The notes beneath the pieces were generated by a model that did no database searches, was not told the origin of the DNA, and saw only the letters and a program-made list of their open reading frames with translations. The position numbers were made by a program, and so were the translations under genes. Shown one piece after another: positions 56,385 to 64,000 of a DNA stretch of 64,000 nucleotides. How positions within the stretch are numbered: the first letter of the stretch is position 1; every line of letters starts with the position of its first letter. The stretch is from Platanthera guangdongensis (Eukaryota; Streptophyta; Magnoliopsida; Asparagales; Orchidaceae). Location of the stretch: contig CM077161.1 in NCBI GenBank assembly GCA_039583875.1, positions 65,539,885-65,603,884 of the forward strand, written 5' to 3'.

Positions 56385-56398
56385 AAGAGGGGGAGAGT
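56385..56398 (+). other. Polypurine tract of element F
   Basis: AAGAGGGGGAGAGT directly precedes the 3' LTR start TGTAACGCCC. Confidence 0.85.
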
Positions 56399-56690
56399 TG
56401 TAACGCCCCGAAACTCAAAAGAGGGACGGGAGGCATTTTGGGTCAAATTTGGTATTTGGCAGGGGGCACACGGCCTGGGACATGGGCGTGTCCCTGGGCG
56501 TGTCAGGCTCGAGTCGACGATTTGGCCGAGAGGACGACGAATTTTGTAGTCGACGATCGTCGAGCAGTGAACACGGCCTGAGACAAGGGCATGTCTCAAG
56601 GCGTGTCGAGCTCGTGTCGACAATCGGCCCGGGAAGTCGACATTTTCACTTGACGATGTGTCAAGACAGGGAACACGACCTAGGACAAGA
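56399..56690 (+). repeat. 3' LTR of element F (first 290 bp)
   Basis: It matches 48748-49035 and stops at GGGAACACGACCTAGGACAAG, where the sequence switches to the tail of element G. Confidence 0.88.
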
Positions 56691-59012
56691 CAAGCTGCAA
56701 TGACTTGTTTTGTGCGAAGCTGTGGGGCGAGACAAGTTGCGGCCTCTGAGCTCTAACCCGGGTCGTTTTGCTAAGGAATGACGTGGTTGTGTTGATGTCT
56801 ATAGTTGAGCGAAATTTCGGGATCAAATTTTTTGTAAGGAGGGGAGGGTTGTAACACCCCAAATCCCAATTTGTGTTCAGGTTGGGAGACACGACCTGGG
56901 ACATGGGCGTGTCCCAGGGCATGTCGTGCTTGGGTTGAGCAGCCACTCGAGTGCTCGACGAAATGCACTTTAGAAGTTCTCGAGAGGGAACACGCCCTGC
57001 AACACGGGCATTTTAGAGGGCGTGTCCTCTTATGGTCGACGAACTGCGCTCGAAGATCGTCGAGCGGCGAGGCAAGTTGAGTACACGGTCGGTGACATGG
57101 GCATGTCACAGGGCGTGTCCTTCTCTGGATCAGCCAGGAATGTGTGTGAAGGTGGACACGGGTGTGTCTTGGGGTACACGGCCTGGGACACGGGCGTGTC
57201 CCATGGCCGTGTCCCGCTCGGGTTGCATTGTGGTGTACTGCTTGTGGGACACGCCATGCCACACGGGCGTGTACTGTGTGACATGGGCGTATCAGCCTTG
57301 TGACGTGGGCATGTCACATGGCTGTGTCCGGTTCTGGATAAGGCGGTTCGTGCACTACTTAAGGGACACGGTCTATGACACGGGCATGTCACAGGGCATG
57401 TCAGCCCAAAAATATAGATTTGAGGGAAAATCGCAGCCGTTCATGTTCCTCATCTTGGATCCAAGGGTCCTGGCCCTTCCCTTCTGTTACAAGGCCGAGA
57501 ATGAAGGGATAATCTCATTCATGTTTAGCCATTTCTCCTTCTCAAAGAAGTGGAGAGAAGAGAGAGAGAAAGGAAGGAAGCGGAGAAGGGAGACGGTTGC
57601 CGGAGAAGCTTCAGTGTGCTGAATTGTGAGCCGAGTGTGGATTCGTGGAGGCAAGGCCGTGGCGGTGATTTCCATCCGGCTAGATCTCATGGCTCCAAAG
57701 CGATCGTCAAGGGTAACGATCTCCTTCTTAGACAAGCGAAGTCATTTCTTTATGCATACTTATGGGATCCTCCACCAAGAGGTGGAAAGCGTAAGTGATT
57801 CCAAGTTTAGTCTGCATCTAGAGCCGGAAGTGTGTAGTACGATATAGGCATGCTGTGTGAAGCCCATCCGGATGGTTAGTCTGGACTGGTTATGATTATG
57901 TGTGAACCGGAGAAGACTCTGTGTGTCGTATGGATGCATGTGAATTATGAGTGTAAGCTCCTTTTGTTATAAGCTATGCGTGAACTGTATGCTGATCTTG
58001 GATGCTTTGCGTAAGCTCCTTGTGGTGTGAGCGCTGTGAGCGCTATTTGCTCTGAGAGAGCGGAAAGCTGCGGCTAATCAGGAGGGAAAGCCGACCCGCA
58101 TAAAGTGGTGCGCTACTGGCGGTTTGAGCACGGGAAAAGGCTAACCTGCCCCTGGTTGTTTTGGGAGATCGATTGGTGGCAAGGCTTGAGAGGACGTGAG
58201 GCAGACCCGACTTGCTGCACCATAATGGTGGGTCGATCTGAATTGGAAATACTCAAGTTTGCTGTGAGGTTAGCACCTCAGAGTGGGATGGGCGGAATGT
58301 CGCCAGCATGCGTGTTGGTGGACTAGGACCAGCTACCCAACATTTTAAAAACCTCTGCTCAGTGGAGGGCAACTGGCATATCTGGTACACCAATAATGTG
58401 CCCTGATTGTAAGGAGCGTCTGACGGAGGCTGGCATTTGTGATATTGTTGTGCCTGAGAGCACTTGTTGTGATTGGTATATATTATGAGTGTAGTGCATA
58501 CAGGGAAGGAACCACTGCCCCGGGTAAGGGGTAGGGTCGTTATAATTGGTCATCTATTGCTGACCGTTGCTTTTTTTACCGCTCTTGGGGTGGATGTCTA
58601 ATTGCAGGTGATAACAGGTTGAATTGAATTGAGCGGAATGAAACTGTTGCTGCTTAAAGGCCCTTGAAGGCCGTGCGAAGAATTCTTGGATTTCATGTGT
58701 GGTCGTCCTGCGTGTCGATGTATGAAGCTGTATATTTTGTAAAGAGCAACTTCTAAGGCCTTAACGCCACGAGCGTGTGTATTTGTATACATTCCTGGTG
58801 ATATAAATAACTGTATGGTTTATATATTTAGTGGACATTCGTTGTGTTGAGCTCTTACAACTTAAAATGTTGCGCTAGAATGATCTAAGTTAGGATGCGA
58901 GTCGAACATGATTTTGATATTCATACATAATTCCGCCATTTGTCTATGAAATATTACGTGGGGCCCGGGCCGGACCCACCGTTATATTCCATATGACGAA
59001 TGGAGGCGTTAC
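56691..59012 (+). mobile_element. Element G: internal tail and 3' LTR of an F-related element
   Basis: 56691-56849 ends with ATTTCGGGATCAAATTTTTT and AAGGAGGGGAGGGT, a polypurine tract, directly before TGTAACACCC at 56850. The LTR runs to about 59012 (GGCGTTAC). Its U3 has ACACGGGCGTGTC words (56880-57400). R-U5 resembles LTR F. It is joined to F within the LTR and to LTR H at 59013. Confidence 0.85.
56850..59012 (+). repeat. 3' LTR of element G
   Basis: 2.16 kb, similar in length and layout to LTR F (2.18 kb). Shared blocks: ATAATGTGCCCTGA, CAGGGAAGGA..CCGCCCCGGG-type, and the final GGGCCC..GGAC. Different enough in U3 to be a separate element. Confidence 0.85.
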
Positions 59013-59030
59013 GTCTGAGATGCTTGAAGG

Positions 59031-59300
59031 CTTAATAGCCTGAGGCTGGAGAATTTATCTTTTTATGGTAGCATCCAAGTAGATCTGTGCTACTGAAATG
59101 CTTAAATAGCCTAAGGTCGGAGAGTTTATCTCTCTGTGGTAGGATCCAAGTGGATCTGAGCTACTGCAATGCTTAATAGCCTGAGGCTGGATAGCTTATC
59201 TCTATGTGGTAGGATCCAAGTGGATCTGAGTTACTGGAAGGCTTATTAGCCTGAGGCTGAAGAGTTTATCTCTCTGTGGTAGGATCCAAGTATGGATCTA
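59031..59300 (+). repeat. Four tandem units of ~70 bp in LTR H
   Basis: Starts CTTAATAGCCTGAGG at 59031, 59101, 59172 and 59242. Each contains TTTATCTCTCTGTGGTAGGA and CCAAGTGGATCTGAGCTACTG. Confidence 0.92.
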
Positions 59301-59641
59301 AGGTAAGTACCTGGAGGGGTACTGAGTGTAGGTGTGCTGCTGCACACTGAGAGTAAGGCTGTGGGACTGAGGTGTAAGCTCTAAAGAGCATATTGCTGGA
59401 GTTTGTGCCTTGTCCAACAAGTAAGTTGGAAAAGTGTGAGGGAAAGTGGATGTACCCAAATGCGGAAGCACTATAAATACTTGTGTGCTTGTTGTGTGTT
59501 TGTTTTACTTTCTTATTGCAGGACATAAGAACAAGCTCTAGATAGAGTAGTAAGAAAACAACAAAAAAGCTATAAATTACAAAGACCTATTCACCCCCCC
59601 CCCCTCTAGGTGATTATCTAACCTTCAAATAAATAACTTTC

Positions 59642-59654
59642 AAGTGGTATCAGA
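59642..59654 (+). other. Primer binding site of element H (initiator tRNA-Met type)
   Basis: AGTGGTATCAGAGGG follows the LTR end. TGGTATCAGAG matches the Met site. Confidence 0.82.
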
Positions 59655-59748
59655 GGGAGGTTACTCAAAAAGGATTTAACAATCTAAGTATACCTCCAAG
59701 GTTAGCTAAAAGGGTAACACTTGTGGGTTCAAAAGAGAACCACAAGGA

Positions 59749-61446
59749 ATGGAGCTTCAAGTCTGCAACAAGGAGAACTTTAAGACTTGGAAAGAAACGG
59801 TCAAGCATATCATGGTAGCCACTAATCCTAGGGTGCTTGCAATAGTTCATGAAGGTCCTTTCATCCCCATGAAGCTCTCAACTTCAGATGCAAGCATCCA
59901 GACTCCAAAGAGTTAAGCATAGATGTTTGAAGGAGAAATCAACCTTGTATCTATGGATAAGAGGGCACAACACATCATGGTGAGTTTCATGGATGACTCA
60001 ACCCTCATGAGAGTGGTCCACTGCAATTCGGCCAAAGAGATGTGGGATTCTCTCACTGACTATATGGAAAGGACAGGGAAAGTCAGTCTTTTTGACAGTG
60101 GCTCGGAGTCTGAAGATGATAAGAAGAAGAAAAAGTCCTTTGTGACTAAGATAGAGAGAAGTTGGACAGATTCTTCATCTTCAGATTCTGAAGATAAAGA
60201 GGAAGAAGCAAACTTAGGGTTGATATCAGTTGCTGCAAATCCAGAAGAAGAAGTGGAATATCCTGCTGCAAGGTTAGGAATCAGGGCCCCTCTGTCACTC
60301 TCAGATTGTGACAATTAGGAGGATGAATAAATCTATGGATACCATGGGTTGATGGCAATGTCCACAGAAGAGAGAGGTCAGGAAGATTCAAAATCAATCA
60401 AGGTACAATCTCTCTCAAATACTATATCTTTCTCTGACTTTGAAACTAGTCCAAATACTGGTGCATCTTCATCTTGTGATGAAGACTGCTATGAATCTGT
60501 GACTGATGTAATTCAATTGATTGACAAGTTTGGACTACTCCTATTTGTCTAAAGGAGAGCAGATTACTTGTCAAGTGTCAATCCAAGTAATTAGAGGTCC
60601 TAAGGCCTTATAAAACTCTCTATAATAATAAATCTATTGAGTTTTATAAGAAACATCATGAGATGTCTGAGCTCAAGAAAAATCTTGAGTGTCAGACCAT
60701 GCTTCTAGAAGAAAAGAAGAAGCACATCAGATATCTGGAACAAAAGTTCTCAGAGAGGTTGGGGATTGTGATTAACCCTTCTCAGTCACAGGGTCAGTTA
60801 CCAAAAGCTACAACTTGCCAAGTACCTAAGAAGCTAGGTATTGATCACATCAATCACCACTTTAAATCTGATTGCCCTAATAAGAAGATAGTGTTTCAGA
60901 AGGCAAATAAACCTTCTAAAACTTTCAAGTTTGCACCACACCAGAAGGGTCAATTAAATGTGTGCTCCACCAGTGGGATGAAGGCACATGATCCAAGAAA
61001 GAGTGACACTATCACTCTAGCCACAAGGTTTAGGAGAAAGCCTTTAGACTTGGATCTAAGTATCCTCTATCTAAAGAAATGAGTGAGTCCACCAGATGGC
61101 AGGCTCCAAAAATACAACTTGCCCCTACTGGACCAGCTGTATTTAGAACCACATCACCTTCACTCAAGAAGAAAGGGGCAGCCTCATGCAATGCTCATCC
61201 AGCAAAGTCAGGTAGTGCTCACTTCTCTCATGGACAGCAATTCTATGTTGTCCTAAAGAGAAGATACAACATTCATAAATGTTGGTGCTGTGGGGAAGTG
61301 GATCACTATGCCATTGACTTCTGACATAACCTGAATGTGACTAGTGGATAGTTGGGTGCTCAGCCCAGGAAGAGAGTTGGGCATAAGTTTTATGATGCTA
61401 TTAAGAACCTAGGACCCAATTATCATTGGGTGCCTGGGGGTAAATG
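59749..61446 (+). pseudogene. gag: Element H gag
   Basis: ATG at 59749. MELQVCNKENFKTWKETVKH, GPFIPMKLSTSD, stops, LVSMDKRAQHIMVSFMDDST and NSAKEMWDSLTDYMERTGK. The frame then jumps to the acidic segment DSGSESEDDKKKKKSF, so the central capsid portion is deleted. Further stops and a frameshift lead to a coiled-coil-like stretch (LECQTMLLEEKKKHIRYLEQ). KCWCCGEVDHYAIDF at about 61283 is a knuckle whose last Cys is Phe. The end NLGPNYHWVPGGK resembles the LWVP end of Sirevirus gags. Confidence 0.8.
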
Positions 61447-61540
61447 AACTCTATTTTGCAGGATAGTCCAAGTTCCTATCCACTTAAGACTTAGTATTTG
61501 GACAGTGAGTGTTCTAGGCAAATCCTTGGGATAGGATAGG
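61447..61540 (+). pseudogene. Element H protease remnant
   Basis: YLDSECSRQILGIG then a stop. WYLDSGCSRHMTG is the family form. Only the active-site region is left. Confidence 0.65.
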
Positions 61541-62230
61541 TGCTCTAGGAATATGCACCAGAAAAGGCAACAAATCAAGGTTGAGGCTGTCAAGTAAGTG
61601 ATCCTCAAAAGCTAGAGGAAATAAGACTCAAGGTATGTCTCTCTCTCTCTCTTTTATAGAGATTTTTCTTGCCATTTGATTGAGTTTTGTTAATTGTGCT
61701 CAAAGATGAATCCAATCAAGCAAATTGAAAAACAGTGATTCAATCAACTACACTGTTAATTCTTGCAAGATTTTGCATTGCAAGAGTTATTTGTAATTTA
61801 CTTAAAAAACACAAGTAACTTATTAGCAAGCCTTAGGGAAAAACAGTGCATAAATTGGGTGACAGTAGAACTGGCCCATTAACTTGTTAGAACCATTAAC
61901 ATGTTAGCCCCCCCCCCTCTATTTATCTTGACAAAGTTTGTACTAAATCAAGAAAAATGTACAACCAACCAATAAAGAAAACCAAAAATTAAACATGCTT
62001 GGAACTAATAAAAGAAAAGCTATGTGATATAGTAAAAGCATAATTGTTGGGCATTCCATAAAGTCGAAAATACCAAACTTAATAGTCAAATGAAAAACTT
62101 ATTTAAATTAATTAAATCCACTTATTAAATATATAAAGACGGCAAGAAACAAAAAACCACTTCACTCTCCAAAGCCTGAACTCTAGCCGTCGAGATTGAA
62201 ACCGACTCAGCGTCTTGCCGCTCTGTTTCA
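61541..62230 (+). other. Non-coding stretch between element H and the unknown coding region
   Basis: It contains a (TC)8 run at 61638-61653, an A/T-rich body, and a C9 run near 61910. The last 60 bp (GCCTGAACTCTAGCCGTCGAG onward) reads like a 5' untranslated leader for the ATG at 62231. No LTR edge is recognised. Confidence 0.5.
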
Positions 62231-64000
62231 ATGGCGCCAAATGTCATCAAGGAGATTCAGGATGGATACAAAATAGTGAGGGATGGATTCAATCATGCCT
62301 CTCCTGAGATTAAGGCTTATTAAGGATGATTGAGGTTGCTGGCCTAGAATATACCCTTTCCGAACACTCCACTATTCTTAAAAATGAGGTTGTGGAATTC
62401 TTCTCAAACATTAAGATGTCGCCATCTCAAAACTCTCTCAGGTCTAAGATTGAAGACATCAAAATCAATGTAAACCCTAAGAGGTTAGGAAAAGCACTTC
62501 ATTTCCCCTCCGTCAACCCTTGCGAGGAAGAAGAGCTCGCCGACACGGACAAAGATAGTGCTCTCTTATGGTGTGGATACTCGGAGGCCAAATTTGGGTC
62601 TCTGAAAATGAAATTCTTCAATTAAAGAGGGAAATTGCTAGCAGACATTGTAGGGAAAGCCCTCATCTATAACCTAGATCACATGACACCATCTCCAGGT
62701 TCATGTTTGTAGTCATGACCAGAATTATACTAAATAAAAAGACCTCATGGACCTCTCTCATATATCAGAGAATAGTAGACTACATATCCTCTCCAAATAT
62801 GGGTAGAATCATTTCCTTGTACCTATTGAACACCTATCCTGATTCTTTCACACAAGAACAGGGGGTGAAGATTCAGTACCTAAAAAAATGGACATAAAAA
62901 ATTTGGATAGATTCTCTAGAGTCCTACCTATGGGCCAACCTACAGGAATAAAAGATTCCTTCAACGGCACAAGGAAGAAACCCTCTGAGGAAGAAAGACC
63001 TTCCATCCTTGAACCAGTACTTGATTCATCCTCTCCAGCTGATGGTGGTATGCTGGTTGACTTATCCCTCCGTCAATCTTCTGTAAACATTCAACTTCAG
63101 GATGTTGTTGTGCATTTTGATAAAATCTATGCCAGCTCTAGGTCAGGAGAAATCTCTAAGAATGTTGCTGAAAAAGGTAATGTTGAAAAGGATGGGGCAG
63201 ACATGAATATTACTGATGAAGCTGTAGCAGTTGATGATATGGCAGCTGCAGAAGATAACTGGGAGACTCTTTAGACATTAGACACTTATCTTGATAAGTC
63301 CAGCCCAGAGAAAAATGCTCAGTCTGAGGGGGAGCATGAATAGTTGGATGTGACGAACTTGGATCAAGTTATCAATAAGATAGTTGTGTCTGCACCTATT
63401 ACAGGTAAAACTCGATCCCTCTTGACTTATAATACTACTACAACTTTAGCTAAGGAAATACTTTCCACTATAGATGTTGTAGTTGAGGGGGAGCCATCTC
63501 AGATCCCTACTCAGAATGTTACACCTCCTCCCTTGAGCCTTACCTCACCTAACGCCATCTCCAATGAGGGATTCCTGAACTAAATCAAAGCAATGATGGA
63601 TGCTCAGACAATAACCCTCAAGGAGTATATTGACCACTTTGTTGCCAAGCTGAGGGATGAGCTATTAAGTGAAGTCAAGGAATGCAAAGACGAAACCTCT
63701 CACCTAAATAAACAGGTCACTACATGGTTTGACATGGCTGGAACTGCTGGCATAAAGCTGTCTACCCTCATGAAGTCCATAGAAACAAGCCAGAAATTCT
63801 CTGCAATTGACATTGGATATGTCAAAAATTTTGTGAGTGCAATTGATGAAGTAATCAAGGGTCCAGCAGATCATATAAATCAGCATGTGACCAATGCAGC
63901 TTTCCACTCTATGGAGCAGGCAATGCTAATGAAAAATGAGCTCCTTACTGACAATGAGAGAATACTTCAGTAGTTATTACATCAAACTGAAGCTACCACC
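62231..64000 (+). pseudogene. Unrecognised decayed coding region, runs off the window
   Basis: ATG at 62231 in TTTCAATGGCGCC: MAPNVIKEIQDGYKIVRDGF, a stop/frameshift at 62321, then MIEVAGLEYTLSEHSTILKN, NPKRLGKALHFPSVNP and WCGYSEAKFG. LADIVGKALIYNLDHMTPSP (stop, shift), FVVMTRIILNKKTSWTSLIY, YLLNTYPDSFTQEQGVKI, and DRFSRVLP complete a possible globular domain. From 62888 one frame runs to the window end with four in-frame stops (63272, 63341, 63581, 63971). It is acidic, then coiled-coil-like (YIDHFVAKLRDELLSEVKEC). The first part recalls accessory proteins carried by plant LTR elements, but I do not assign a function. Confidence 0.55.

Larger units (their letters stand above)
48748..56690 (+). 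mobile_element. Element F: Ty3/gypsy Tekay-type chromovirus
   Basis: 5' LTR 48748-50925, Met primer site, gag, candidate intron, protease, reverse transcriptase, RNase H, integrase, chromodomain-like tail, polypurine tract 56385-56398, and a 3' LTR truncated at 56690. A single reading order is preserved from 52366 to about 54490 with in-frame stops only. Comparing about 290 shared LTR bases gives roughly 9% difference, so F is old. Relatives G and E share its LTR. Confidence 0.9.
59013..61540 (+). mobile_element. Element H: Sirevirus-like copia LTR end, gag and protease remnant
   Basis: LTR end 59013-59639 with a 70-bp tandem repeat, a primer site at 59642, a gag with acidic Ser-rich middle and knuckle, and YLDSECSRQ at 61483, the protease active-site box (the usual G is E). 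Integrase and reverse transcriptase are absent, because unrelated sequence follows. The 5' part of the LTR is lost at the G junction. Confidence 0.78.

Noticed and set aside
57022..57622. 196-codon plus frame in LTR G
   Set aside because: Begins in the palindrome array and ends in leader. Not conserved in LTR F.

Overview
The window is intergenic heterochromatin from a flowering plant. Everything recognisable is LTR-retrotransposon sequence in nested layers, and I found no intact host gene, tRNA, rRNA or organelle insert. The evidence for a plant is the clade mix. There are Ty3/gypsy chromoviruses of Tekay/Del type (initiator-Met primer site, DDE integrase, C-terminal chromodomain-like tail) and Ty3/gypsy Athila/Tat elements (Asp-type primer site, FMDD reverse transcriptase, DLG protease). 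There is also a short-LTR Ty1/copia element, and there are Sirevirus-like copia pieces. The host species cannot be named from this.

Layout. 1-1279: minus-strand LTR (M), head-to-head with the 5' LTR of Tekay element A (1280-21452, +). A is interrupted twice: an internally deleted Athila/Tat element I (4062-10871, -) sits in its gag, and copia element N (13253-18612, -) sits between its RNase H and integrase. 21453-32783: Athila element B (-), with a 3.2 kb 5' LTR and a 3' LTR cut to 0.85 kb. 32784-33545: 3' end of a plus-strand relative, J. 33546-35130: Sirevirus-type LTR K (-). 35131-40453: truncated Athila element C (-), inserted in the gag of Tekay element E (40454-46304, -). The E gag is also split by a 3.6 kb solo LTR (L, 40950-44531). 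46305-48747: 3' end of Sirevirus-like element D (-). 48748-56690: Tekay element F (+), with a 591-bp tandem duplication in its integrase. 56691-59012: tail and 3' LTR of a sibling, G. 59013-61540: Sirevirus-like LTR, gag and protease remnant H (+). 62231-64000: an unrecognised, decayed coding region that runs off the window.

All reading frames are broken by nonsense codons, frameshifts or deletions, and many stops fit CAG to TAG or CGA to TGA decay. A and F still show the ordered programme: LTR promoter, Met primer site, gag with one zinc knuckle, protease, reverse transcriptase, RNase H, integrase, tail, polypurine tract, LTR.

Two themes go beyond routine annotation. First, A and F each carry a short AT-rich GT...AG segment at the same place and phase between the gag zinc knuckle and the protease, which looks like a conserved intron. 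Second, nearly every LTR family, gypsy or copia, has a U3 packed with its own CpG-rich short palindromes, and one word (GACACGGGCGTGTC-like) is shared between Tekay and Athila LTRs. Coordinates of element edges are exact where LTR termini, primer sites or polypurine tracts are visible, and approximate elsewhere.
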